DNA of 44,331 bases, taken from the NCBI GenBank assembly GCA_018302125.1, contig JAGWAC010000024.1, positions 1 through 44,331 of the forward strand, written 5' to 3'. This stretch comes from Candidatus Woesearchaeota archaeon. Lineage in GTDB: Archaea > Nanobdellota > Nanobdellia > SCGC-AAA011-G17 > JACPIM01. The notes beneath the pieces are model-generated. The model saw nothing but the letters and a program-made list of their open reading frames with translations, did no database searches and had not been told where the DNA came from. Positions 15,276 through 23,541 of this stretch are shown one piece after another. The number at the start of each line of letters is the position of its first letter. Position 1 is the first letter of the stretch. The translations under genes and the position numbers were made by a program.

Positions 15276-15875
15276 ATGGATAGAATTCTTTTATTCAATA
15301 AATGGGATACATCAGGTATAACAATTAATGATCCTGCTTTAAGAGAATATATAAATTTGAAACCAATTTTTGTTCCTAGAACTGGCGGAAGAAATGTCAA
15401 GATTAAATTTCACAAAAGCAAAAATAATATTGTTGAAAGATTAATGAACAAATTAATGGTTCCTGGACACAGAGGTAAAGAGCATAGATTAACTTCCGGA
15501 GTATGCACTGGCAAGAGTTTAACAGTTTATAGAATAATAAAGGAAGCTTTAGAAATTATTGAGAAACAAACAAAAGAAAATCCTGTTAAGATCTTAGTTA
15601 AAGCTGTAGAAAATGCAGCACCAAGAGAAGAAATTACTTCTATTGAATATGGTGGTGCAAGATACCCGCAATCTGTTGACTGTTCACCACAAAGAAGAGT
15701 TGATATTGCCTTGAAAATAATGGCCCAAGGATCTTATGCCCAATCTTTCAGGGGAAAGAGAAGGGCTGCAGAATGTCTTGCTGATGAAATTATAAAAGCT
15801 TACAATATTGACAACAAGTCAGCAGCTATTGCTAAAAAATTAGAATTAGAAAGACAAGCAGAAGCTAGCAGATAG
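15276..15875 (+). CDS. rps7: Small subunit ribosomal protein S7 (uS7)
   Basis: This 199-aa protein is typical of archaeal uS7. LMVPGHRGKEHRLTSG near residue 65, GGARYPQSVDCSPQRRVDIAL (about 125-145) and SFRGKRRAAECLADEI near the end match the family. It nucleates assembly of the 30S head by binding 16S rRNA. It starts 3 nt after the S12 stop and is the last gene of the conserved string. In many archaea EF-2 and EF-1A follow directly, but here accessory genes separate EF-2 by about 3.5 kb. Confidence 0.97.
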   Translation: MDRILLFNKWDTSGITINDPALREYINLKPIFVPRTGGRNVKIKFHKSKNNIVERLMNKLMVPGHRGKEHRLTSGVCTGKSLTVYRIIKEALEIIEKQTKENPVKILVKAVENAAPREEITSIEYGGARYPQSVDCSPQRRVDIALKIMAQGSYAQSFRGKRRAAECLADEIIKAYNIDNKSAAIAKKLELERQAEASR

Positions 15876-15885
15876 AATTTTAAAA

Positions 15886-16250
15886 TTACTTATATGCTGC
15901 TATCCACATTGAGTAAAAACTACCAACTAATAAAATAATACTTATTATATAATAAAGTGTTCTATTTTTTCGGGTTATAATTTGTACTAAATGATTTTGC
16001 AATTGATTTAAAATAAGCAAGTTGAGCAACCGCAAGAAATTTATTACTCATAATTGAAATAATAGCTAAAATTGATATAATACTCCCAATAATAAATAAT
16101 CTGAAATCCTTATTATTTTGGTGGTTTTCACCTTTTTAAAAGTATCTTTCAAAATAGCCTCTTCAAAAGCTTGAATTTTTTCATAAACATTTAGTGTTAT
16201 TTTATGTAAGTTATGATATTTGAGATGTTTTAAATAAAAAGAAAGAAATA
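15886..16250 (-). pseudogene. Decayed two-TM membrane protein
   Basis: Three reading frames on the minus strand join into one plausible protein. A helical basic segment with LNVYEKIQAFEEAILKDTF is followed in a second frame by a hydrophobic stretch FRLFIIGSIISILAIISIM, then AVAQLAYFKSIAKSF. A third frame gives YYIISIILLVGSFYSMWIA and a stop at 15886. No ATG start and two frameshifts are seen, so the gene is probably dead. It fills the roughly 400-bp gap between rps7 and the MNT gene. The family is unknown. Confidence 0.5.
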
Positions 16251-16276
16251 TAAACTAAAGTAAATATCAATTAACT

Positions 16277-16825
16277 ATGGTAAATATATTTAAACTTAAG
16301 TTAACAATTCTCCAGCAGGAAATTTTAAGACTTTTATTTATAAAGACTGGTGTATCACTTAATCAGAGGCAAATAGCAAAATTCTTGGCAGTTACACAAC
16401 CAGCAGTTATGAAAGCCCTGCCAAATTTAGGAAAAAAAGGTTTAATAAAAATACAACAAGATAAAGAAACTAAGAGATGGTCAATAGAATTAGATAGAAA
16501 TAATCATAAAGTTATGCAACTAAAAAGAGTAGATAATTTAAAACAAGTTTATGAATCTGGATTAGCTGATTTTCTTGAAAAAGAATTTGCAGGAGCCACA
16601 ATTATTTTATTTGGAAGCTATTCAAGAGGAGAGGATATAATCAATTCAGATATAGATATTGCTGTTATTGGCAGGAAAGATAAACTAATTGACTTAACAT
16701 ATTATGAAAAAACTTTAGATAGAAAGATTAATATAAATTTTTATGGTTCGTTCAAAAGCATTCATAAGCATTTAAAAGAGAACTTGTGCAACGGAATTAT
16801 ACTTATAGGGGGATTTGAGTTGTGA
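16277..16825 (+). CDS. HTH-MNT nucleotidyltransferase (antitoxin-like)
   Basis: This 182-aa protein has two domains. An N-terminal winged helix-turn-helix (residues 1-75; NQRQIAKFLAVTQPAVMKAL is the HTH) is followed by a minimal nucleotidyltransferase with GSYSRGE (113-119) and D125-x-D127. MNT proteins of MNT/HEPN modules neutralise the HEPN RNase, in studied cases by AMPylating it. The fused HTH suggests autorepression of the operon; an AATATAAACT promoter lies just upstream. The stop overlaps the GTG start of the HEPN gene by 4 nt. Confidence 0.85.
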   Translation: MVNIFKLKLTILQQEILRLLFIKTGVSLNQRQIAKFLAVTQPAVMKALPNLGKKGLIKIQQDKETKRWSIELDRNNHKVMQLKRVDNLKQVYESGLADFLEKEFAGATIILFGSYSRGEDIINSDIDIAVIGRKDKLIDLTYYEKTLDRKININFYGSFKSIHKHLKENLCNGIILIGGFEL

Positions 16826-17289
16826 AAGCAATAAAAAAATTTGATGAGTTTTTAAAAGAAAAAATAGTCAAAAAGCAAAGCACTGACAAATCAAGAGCAG
16901 AGTTTCTGATTCAAGAATCTGAAAACAGTTATATTAATTTATTGGAGAAAATACAAAAAATAAAGATAAGCGATATTAATGCTAATGATTTTGTAAAGTC
17001 ATGCTATGACATACTGATGGAGTTGATAAGAGCAAAGATGCTTTTAAATGGTTACAACGCGTCTGGTATCGGAGCACATGAAGCCGAAATATCTTATATG
17101 AGAGTTCTTGAATTTGATGAGAATGATGTCCAATTTACTGATCAGATTAGATTTTTTAGGAACGGAATGCTCTATTATGGAACAATCTTAGATAAAGATT
17201 ATGCAGAAAAAGTTATTGAATTTACAAAAAAGATATATAAAAATTTAACAAATAAAATTAAGGACAAAACAAGCCAAGCGGGTAAATAA
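16822..17289 (+). CDS. HEPN-domain protein (toxin-like)
   Basis: This 155-aa all-helical protein starts with GTG overlapping the MNT stop. The HEPN signature appears as RFFRNGMLYYG (R113, N114, Y118): the usual R-x4-6-H has Tyr in place of His, so RNase activity may be altered, or this may be a variant subfamily. The order and overlap with the MNT gene support a toxin-antitoxin pair. A G-rich tail codes for DKTSQAGK. Confidence 0.75.
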   Translation: MKAIKKFDEFLKEKIVKKQSTDKSRAEFLIQESENSYINLLEKIQKIKISDINANDFVKSCYDILMELIRAKMLLNGYNASGIGAHEAEISYMRVLEFDENDVQFTDQIRFFRNGMLYYGTILDKDYAEKVIEFTKKIYKNLTNKIKDKTSQAGK

Positions 17290-17395
17290 TAATTTTGTCT
17301 TTTGTTTATTTGACTGAATTTTAAGATTATGGACTTCTGAGAAAACAAAACTTTTTAATGTTAAGGAATATAGTAAAAATTAAGAGGTGATTGTT

Positions 17396-17596
17396 ATGAA
17401 ACAAAATTTAGGCAAGGTAGACAGAATTTTACGATTTTTTCTTGCATTTTGGTGGCTGGGTTCTTTTGCCCCGAATTATCAAATAGCATGGGTAAATTGG
17501 ATAATCTTCTTTGTTGGCTGGATTGCTTTAATTGAAAGTTTTGCTGGCTGGTGTTTATTGCACGACTGGTTTAAGATTAACAATAAAAATCAGTAA
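17396..17596 (+). CDS. DUF2892-type small membrane protein
   Basis: This 66-aa protein starts MKQNLGKVDRILRFFLAF, the conserved opening of DUF2892 (N-x-G-x-x-D-R-x-x-R). Two transmembrane helices follow (about residues 12-27 and 33-57), with GWCLLHDWF at the end. I chose ATG at 17396 because a strong GAGGTGA lies 5 nt upstream; a GTG at 17387 overlaps it and is unlikely. In bacteria this domain is found alone or attached to rhodanese domains, often near sulfur metabolism genes. It is a single-gene unit here. Confidence 0.85.
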   Translation: MKQNLGKVDRILRFFLAFWWLGSFAPNYQIAWVNWIIFFVGWIALIESFAGWCLLHDWFKINNKNQ

Positions 17597-17693
17597 AAAT
17601 ATATTTAAAAATGTTATTCAAAAAAGACAATAAATTAGGTTGGTAATTATTTTTTGAATAAAGTATTTAAATCTTGCAAAGCATAGAAATAGT

Positions 17694-19349
17694 ATGAATT
17701 TTAAAAAAGGGGAAATAATTGTAATAGCTTTAGCTGTAATGCTCTTTTTAGGATTTATTTTTCTTGTAAAACCAAGTACAACTGGTTATATTGCGTATAC
17801 CTTAGTTTCTAATGAATATAATTATAATTCTTCTTTGGTTAATTTTTCTGATAATCAAATAAAATTAATTCCTTCAACAACTACAACCATAACAACATCA
17901 AGCTCAAATATTTTATTAAGCGCAGCTACACAAAATGAAGATAATAAATTATCCAAAGTAAATTCATTGAATAATGAAAGTGTGAATGTTGAAGAAGATG
18001 AAGAAGAAGAAATTTTAGATTTAACCTTTGCAAGCAATTTAGAAAATAATGATGTAATTTCAGCTTACATAAAGCATAATAAAGATACAAATGTGAAAAT
18101 TTGCCAGCCTTCCAATTTATGCCCAAATCATTATGCAAATTTAAATTATGATGGAACTCCAAAATATCTGAACTTTACCTTAAATTTAAGTTCTGAAAGA
18201 AATACTTTTGGGATTTTTCCAACATCAGAAAAAATTAAAATAGATTATGTTTATGCAATACATTTTGCAACAACTACAAATACAACAACAATTTATCCTT
18301 CTTCAACAACTATTGAAACAAATGACATTGAACCTGCAAACATAAGCAGATTTGATTATTTTAATTACAGCCATAATTTAAATGACCAGAACATAGAATA
18401 TTATTATTCAACAGATTCTGGAAATAATTGGAAAAACTTTACAGATCAAAATATTTCTGCATTAAATTTAACAAAAATAAAAATAAGAGCGATGCTATTT
18501 TCTAATGGAACAGAAACACCCATAATTGAAAGTTTAAGTTTATCTTATTCTGAAACCGAGAATGTAATTTTAGAAGAAATATATATTACAGAAATAAAAT
18601 CTCAAGAAAATCTTGCTTATTTAGTTATTTATTCTGATAATAATTTATCAGATGAAACAATAAATATCCAAGCATCAAATCTTTCAAATCCTGAAAAGAA
18701 CAAGATAAAGGCTGTTGAAATAAATGCAAATAATATATTATTTAATTCAGCTATTTTAAAGATAAACTACACTGATGAAGAACTTGGCAATATTAATGAA
18801 TCTAGTCTAAAATTTTATTATTATAATGAAAGTTCGGAAATTTGGGAAGAAAAAGAGTTTACATTAAACAAAGATGGAAATTATATTGAAAGCAATTTAA
18901 GCCATTTTAGTGTTTATGGAATTTTTGGGGATAAATTAAATCAAGGGGGTTCGAATGATGATGGAACTAGCGGTGGAAGTTCTGGCGGATCTGGAACAAG
19001 CACAACAAGTTCAGGTGCAAGCAGTTCGGGAGGCGGAGACAGGGCTCCTTCTTCAATAGCGCCTGAAAAAAGAACAATAGTAATACAAAATGTCCCACAA
19101 AGAGAAGGGCCAAAAGAAATAAAATTATTTGAAGAGTCAAAAGAAGAGAAAAAGAAACAAGATATAATAACTACACAAGCTGTAAAAGAGATTGATAAAA
19201 TTAATTACTTGGGAATTTACTTTTTTATAGCACTAGTAATAATTTTATATTTTATTTATCATAAGCATGTTAAAAAGACGAATTCTAAGCATGAAAAAAC
19301 TAAAATAAAAAAGCTTAAAAACCACAGATTTAAAGTAAAAATAAAATAA
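17694..19349 (+). CDS. Secreted, C-terminally anchored surface protein
   Basis: This 551-aa protein has an N-terminal signal-anchor (residues 8-26), a Thr/Ser/Asn-rich extracellular region with many N-x-S/T sites, and an acidic patch (VEEDEEEEILDLTF). A domain ending KFYYYNESSEIWEE...LSHFSVYGIFG recalls the PGF-pre-PGF type of archaeal S-layer-associated proteins. A Gly/Ser linker (about residues 420-445) follows, then a transmembrane helix near 505-525 and a Lys-rich cytoplasmic tail. It is likely cell-surface exposed. Function is unknown. Confidence 0.7.
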   Translation: MNFKKGEIIVIALAVMLFLGFIFLVKPSTTGYIAYTLVSNEYNYNSSLVNFSDNQIKLIPSTTTTITTSSSNILLSAATQNEDNKLSKVNSLNNESVNVEEDEEEEILDLTFASNLENNDVISAYIKHNKDTNVKICQPSNLCPNHYANLNYDGTPKYLNFTLNLSSERNTFGIFPTSEKIKIDYVYAIHFATTTNTTTIYPSSTTIETNDIEPANISRFDYFNYSHNLNDQNIEYYYSTDSGNNWKNFTDQNISALNLTKIKIRAMLFSNGTETPIIESLSLSYSETENVILEEIYITEIKSQENLAYLVIYSDNNLSDETINIQASNLSNPEKNKIKAVEINANNILFNSAILKINYTDEELGNINESSLKFYYYNESSEIWEEKEFTLNKDGNYIESNLSHFSVYGIFGDKLNQGGSNDDGTSGGSSGGSGTSTTSSGASSSGGGDRAPSSIAPEKRTIVIQNVPQREGPKEIKLFEESKEEKKKQDIITTQAVKEIDKINYLGIYFFIALVIILYFIYHKHVKKTNSKHEKTKIKKLKNHRFKVKIK

Positions 19350-19364
19350 TTAAGGAGTGATTTA

Positions 19365-22151
19365 ATGGCTACTGAAGAAGAATTATTAAAAACAATTAAA
19401 GAATTAATGAGTACGCCTGAAAGAATAAGAAATATATGCACTTCAGCACACATTGATATATAATTACTTATTAATGGTAATGTAATTATACAAGAGCATG
19501 GCAAGTGCATAAAAAAAGATTCTAGGTTGATACTTTCAGATGGATCTATAAAAAAAGCAGAGGAAATATTTAGCTTAGCCAAAGAAAAGGGAATTAAATT
19601 TGAAGAAAAAGAAGATCAAATAATTTATGATACTAGAAATTTAAATTTACAAGTTCCTTCTTTAAATAAAGAAACTGGAAAAATAGAAACAAAACAGATA
19701 GAATTGGCTTGGAAATTAAACGGAGGAAAATTAATAAAAATTAAATTGAGAGGTAATAGATCAATTTCTACTACACCAGAACACAAATATTTGATTTTTG
19801 AAAATAATAACATTATAAAAAAAGAAGCTTTTAAATTAAAAATTAATGATAAAGTAATTTGTCCTAAAACTATTGAAGGAAAGATTATAAATAATGTTCA
19901 AGAAATTGTAAATTCTGATGGGACAATTTCTTTGCTAAAATCTGAAGCATATGAAAATCTGGATTTTGTTGAGATTAAATCTATAGAAGAAGATTATTCA
20001 GATGTTGTTTATGATTTTACAGTAAAAGATAATCATAATTTTGTTGCTGAAGGTATTTTTATCTCAAATACAACTTTCTCAGATAATTTACTTTTAGGCG
20101 CTGGAATGATTTCTGAAGAACTAGCTGGCAAGGCATGTGTCATGGATTTTCATGAAGATGAAAAAGAAAGGGGAATTACAATTGATGCTGCCAATGTTTC
20201 TATGATTCATAAAGGGCCAAATGGAGAACCTTATTTAATAAATTTGATTGACACTCCGGGGCATGTAGATTTTGGCGGTGATGTAACCAGGGCTATGAGG
20301 GCTATTGATGGAAGTGTTGTTTTGGTTGATGCTGTTGAAGGAATTATGCCGCAAACAGAAACTGTAATTAAGCAGGCTTTAAGAGAAAGAGTCAAGCCAG
20401 TTTTATTCATAAATAAAGTTGACAGACTAATAAGGGAAGTTAAATTAACTCCAGAAAAAATGCAGGAAAGATTCCTCAAAGTTATTGGGGACATAAACAA
20501 ATTAATTGCAAGACTGGCGCCAGAAGAATTCAAGCAAAAATGGCAGGTTAATGTCCAGGAAGGAAGCGTTGCTTTTGGATCTGCAATCCATAAGTGGGCT
20601 TTAAGCTTTCCATATATGCAGGCAAATAATATTTCTTTTAAGAATGTAATTGATGCTTACACAAATGAGAAGCATGAAGAATTAGCAAAGATCGCCCCTT
20701 TACACAGAGTAGTTTTAAATATGTCAATAAGACACCACCCTAATCCGAAAGAATCACAAAAATACAGAGTTCCAAAATTATGGCATGGTGAATTAGAAAG
20801 CGAGGAGGGAAAATCATTATTAAACTGCGACCCTAATGGACCAGTTGTTTTTGTTGTTACAAAGATTGTCATTGACAGGCATGCTGGCGAGATTGCAGCT
20901 GGCAGATTATTTTCAGGGACAATAAAGTCAGGGCAGGAGATTTACTTAAATGGCGCAAAAAGAAAAGTAAGATTACAACAAGTAAGCATTTACAAGGGGG
21001 CGCAAAGAATTCAAATTGACGAGGGAAAGGCTGGAAATGTCTTGGGATTAGTTGGATTAAAGGATGTTTTTGCAGGAGAGACTGTTTCAAGCTATCCAAT
21101 GCAGCCATTTGAAGCTATCAAGCACATATTTGAACCTGTTATTACTAAGTCTATTGAAGCCAAGAAAGCCTCTGACTTGCCAAAATTAATTGAAATTTTA
21201 AAACAAGTTAATAAAGAAGATCCTGGAATAATTATTGAGATTAATGAGGAAACTGGAGAAAATTTAATTTCTGGAATGGGCGAGCTGCACTTAGAGGTAA
21301 TTGAGAACAGAATAAGGACAGAAAAGGGACTAGATGTAAAGACTTCACCTCCAATTGTTGTATTCAGGGAGACTGCATTAAAAAGGTCTCCTGAAGTAGA
21401 GGGGAAATCACCGAACAAGCATAACAAGTTCTATATTATTGTAGAGCCATTAGAGGAGAATGTTTATCATGCTATTAAAGAGGGAGAAATTGAAGAGACA
21501 AGAATGAAGAAAAAAGAACAAGAATTAGTTGATATTTTTGTCAAGTATGGATATGATGCAAAAGAAGCAAGAAAAATAAAAGAAGTTTTTAATGGAAATA
21601 TTTTGATTGACCAGACCAGGGGTATTGTCCATATTGGAGAGATTATTGAAATGGTCATGGATGGTTTTGAACAAGTAATGAAAGAGGGACCATTAGCAAG
21701 AGAACCTTGCACTAAGTTAAAAGTTTTATTAAGAGACACAAAATTACATGAAGATGCAATCCACAGGGGGCCTGCACAAGTACTGCCTGCTGTAAGAGAG
21801 GCAATTAAAGGGGCAATATTGCAGGCAAACCCAGTAATATTTGAACCATTACAGATTTTACAATTAGAAGCACCTTCACAATATTTAGGAGAGATTACAA
21901 AATTAATCCAGAACAAAAGGGGGCAATTACTAGAGGTTGAACAAGATGCAGATCATACAACAATGAAAGCAAAATTACCTGTTGCTGAAATGTTTGGAAT
22001 TGCCTCGGACTTAAGAGGGGCAACTGGCGGGCGTGGAACTCAGTCTTTAGTTGACCAGGCATTTGAAAAATTACCAAATGAATTACAACAGAAGATTATA
22101 AGACAAATCAGAGACAGAAAGGGATTGAAGAGAGAAGAAACACAGGTTTAA
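19365..22151 (+). CDS. fusA: Translation elongation factor EF-2, interrupted by an intron and an intein
   Basis: The start is ATG with GGAGTGA 4 nt upstream. Exon 1 encodes 31 residues ending IRNICTSAHID. A 39-nt segment with an in-frame TAA interrupts the gene at 19458-19496, then CAT GGC AAG (His-Gly-Lys) leads straight into a 188-aa intein. The C-extein begins TTFSDNLL and runs 693 residues. Joined parts give HIDHGKTTFSDNLL, the G1 P-loop, and a mature protein of 727 aa, the normal archaeal length. DTPGHVDFGG (G3) and NKVD (G4) are intact, and the diphthamide histidine is in HEDAIHRGPAQ (about His599). No other EF-2 copy is in the window. Confidence 0.93.
19458..19496 (+). other. Putative BHB-spliced mRNA intron in EF-2
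   Basis: This 39-nt insertion lies between the Asp and His codons of the P-loop HIDHGK. It begins ATATAA, so the reading frame stops at its second codon. TATAATTAC (19459-19467) pairs perfectly with GTAATTATA (19482-19490). Outside this stem the exon/intron junctions match BHB spacing: 5' bulge AU^A, central AUUG:CAAG (one A-G mismatch), 3' bulge AG^C. Cutting after the second base of each bulge joins GAT to CAT exactly. The outer helix is weak, so the motif is relaxed rather than perfect. Confidence 0.8.
19506..20069 (+). mobile_element. EF-2 mini-intein, 188 aa
   Basis: This begins with Cys1 (CIKKDSRLILSDGSIKKAEE, block A) directly after the P-loop lysine and ends GIFISN before Thr+1. Block B is ISTTPEHKYLIF (T-x-x-H) and block F is DVVYDFTVKDNHNFV. 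No LAGLIDADG or other endonuclease domain fits in 188 aa, so it is a mini-intein. The penultimate residue is Ser rather than His, a known tolerated variation. It lies 9 nt downstream of the mRNA intron. Confidence 0.92.
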
Positions 22152-22170
22152 AAAATTATAATATGGCAAC

Positions 22171-22461
22171 TTAACTAATTTTGCTGATTCTCGTAATTGA
22201 TATAAATAAGAATGAAAATATATCAAGGAGAGGTGAAGTAAAGTTGGCAAGTTTATTAACAAGAGAACAAGCAAGACAGTTTTTAAAAGAAAGACCTTTC
22301 TTTTGTGCATTAAAAAAAGCTTTTTTATGAAAAGCAAATTGTTTTCGTGCTTTCTTTTCCTTTGTTCCTGATTTTATTTCAAATAAAAATAATTTATATC
22401 CTACCAAGATAATTAAGTCAATGTAAAAAATATCTTCTCCTTTACATATAAAGTTTAACAA
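22171..22461 (-). pseudogene. Fragment of a PD-(D/E)XK nuclease-like gene
   Basis: This frame opens with TTG inside the end of the upstream gene and encodes 96 residues. The first half, GEDIFYIDLIILVGYKLFLFEIKSG, has the D...E-x-K layout of the PD-(D/E)XK fold (Asp in YIDLII, Glu/Lys in FEIKSG). The second half is low in similarity to anything I know and runs over a promoter and SD sequence on the opposite strand. I read it as a truncated remnant; a short functional protein cannot be excluded. Confidence 0.4.
22244..22330 (+). CDS. Possible 28-aa protein with strong SD
   Basis: A GGAGAGGTGA stretch lies just upstream of a TTG start, and a TATA-like GATATAAATA lies about 45 bp upstream, yet the frame is only 28 codons (MASLLTREQARQFLKERP...). 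It is antisense to the PD-(D/E)XK fragment. It may be the intact 5' end of a gene whose rest was lost, or a leader peptide. No family is recognised. Confidence 0.3.
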   Translation: MASLLTREQARQFLKERPFFCALKKAFL

Positions 22462-22793
22462 GACTGCTCTGTTGCTGGCTTATTTATGGTTGTTTTGCAG
22501 GTATTTTGATCTAGACAGGCTCTTTTTTGGACATTATTTCTGCAATCTGCCCAATCTGTACAAAACCAGGATTCTTTACAAGAAACTTCTTTAGAAGAAG
22601 TCTCATCAAGAACAACTGGAGATTCTTTGGTTAAATTCAAAAGATCTAGCCTTTGCTGTTCTAAAATCTCTTCCTTATCATAATCTTTTTTAATTTCTAA
22701 AACCATAGAGAAGAAGATTAAGATAAGAACTAAAATAAACAAATAAAAGAATTGGAGCATATATTTATTTTTAAATAAGCTCTTTTTTTGCAT
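22455..22793 (-). CDS. Small membrane-anchored cysteine-rich protein
   Basis: This 112-aa protein has an N-terminal basic segment, one transmembrane helix (about residues 13-31) and an extracellular domain with six cysteines: CKESWFCTDWADC...CLDQNTCKT...EQSC. The pattern S-W-x-C-x-D-W-x-x-C with a QNTC-like and a final C is reminiscent of thrombospondin-1-like modules often seen in surface proteins of DPANN archaea. It is likely surface exposed and disulfide bonded. It is divergent from the zinc-ribbon gene at 22993. Confidence 0.6.
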   Translation of the reverse strand: MQKKSLFKNKYMLQFFYLFILVLILIFFSMVLEIKKDYDKEEILEQQRLDLLNLTKESPVVLDETSSKEVSCKESWFCTDWADCRNNVQKRACLDQNTCKTTINKPATEQSC

Positions 22794-22890
22794 TTATTTT
22801 TAGTATATTATATAGTATAAAAATATACTTATAAAATTAGTGTTTTTGTTGTAGTGACTACCACACTTTTAATGCTTAAAAACAAAAAGG

Positions 22891-22971
22891 TTATAAATAT
22901 AGAATTCTATAAGAAGAATACTTAAAGACAATGTCTTTATATAAGAATATCACTGTAAAGTAGTCTTTAAG
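22891..22971 (+). promoter_or_regulatory. TATA promoter and leader with two exclusive hairpins
   Basis: TTATAAATAT (22891-22900) predicts a start near 22920. The leader begins with CTTAAAGAC (22921-22929), which can pair either with the close GTCTTTA (22933-22939, 3-nt loop) or over all 9 bp with GTCTTTAAG (22963-22971). The two folds exclude each other. The second stem ends 21 nt before the ATG of the 42-aa zinc-ribbon gene. Confidence 0.45.
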
Positions 22972-22992
22972 AATCTGGGGGAATAAAACAAA

Positions 22993-23121
22993 ATGGTTGA
23001 TGCTAAATGTAAGGAATGTGGAGCGCTTTTTGTTATTGACAGCTGTATTCCAGAGGAAATGGAGTGTTTCTGTGGTAGCGAAGTGTTCGAAATAATTGAA
23101 AAATCAATGGTTATAGCGTAA
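22993..23121 (+). CDS. Small zinc-ribbon protein, 42 aa
   Basis: The 42-codon frame MVDAKCKECGALFVID...PEEMECFCGSEVFEII has a C-x2-C...C-x-C pattern fitting one zinc ribbon. It follows a promoter and a structured leader and is therefore probably expressed. Its stop codon forms the start of the hairpin at 23119. Small zinc ribbons of this kind are common in archaea without assigned function; an RNA- or protein-binding role is only a guess. Confidence 0.65.
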   Translation: MVDAKCKECGALFVIDSCIPEEMECFCGSEVFEIIEKSMVIA

Positions 23122-23138
23122 ACTTTTAGAAAAGTTTA
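23119..23138 (+). repeat. Post-stop hairpin, copy 2
   Basis: The arms TAAACTTTT and AAAAGTTTA have a 2-nt loop, AG (4 nt if the closing T-A pair opens). As in copy 1 at 11447 the 5' arm starts with the stop codon and ATCAAAAA follows. The fourth pair is A-T here and G-C in copy 1, a compensating change that argues for a selected RNA stem. Similar AAACTTTT/AAAAGTTT arms occur in the tRNA-Asp intron. Confidence 0.5.
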
Positions 23139-23163
23139 ATCAAAAAGCCATAAATGAATTATA

Positions 23164-23541
23164 ATGAGGGTAGATAAGACTAGATTAGAAAAAGAATTTT
23201 TAGATGATTTAGCAGTAAAATTATGCCTTAATTACAAAAGCAGATTATATGTAAGAGAAGATAATGAAGATTCTAGTTACCCTGTAGATGTTCCTTTTTG
23301 GTTTATTGAAGAAATACAAAGCTTGCCAAAACTTTTAGGCTTAATTCCTAGAACAGAGAGACATTTAATCCTTGCAATTAATGATTTAAATTATAGTTAT
23401 CCAGAGATACAAGCAGTTATTTATGATAATAAAGTTAAGTCTAAAATAATCCAAGATTTAGAATCTTTTGCAGCAGAAAATGGATTTTTAATAAATCTTA
23501 AAGAAAGAAAACAACTTTACAGAATTGTCTGGGGAGAATAG
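23164..23541 (+). CDS. Hypothetical protein, 125 aa
   Basis: I do not recognise the family. The protein is soluble and mostly helical, with VDVPFWFIEEIQSLPKLLGLIPRTERHLILAINDLNYSYPEIQAVI in the middle. It lies 42 bp after the zinc-ribbon gene, in the same direction, and could be co-transcribed. No signal peptide, membrane segment or metal motif was seen. Confidence 0.6.
   Translation: MRVDKTRLEKEFLDDLAVKLCLNYKSRLYVREDNEDSSYPVDVPFWFIEEIQSLPKLLGLIPRTERHLILAINDLNYSYPEIQAVIYDNKVKSKIIQDLESFAAENGFLINLKERKQLYRIVWGE

Noticed and set aside
19365-19463. EF-2 as a pseudogene or as two separate genes because of the in-frame TAA
   Set aside because: The two coding parts join without loss or gain of a residue once 39 nt are removed, all GTPase motifs and the diphthamide loop are intact, and the inserted segment has BHB-like structure.
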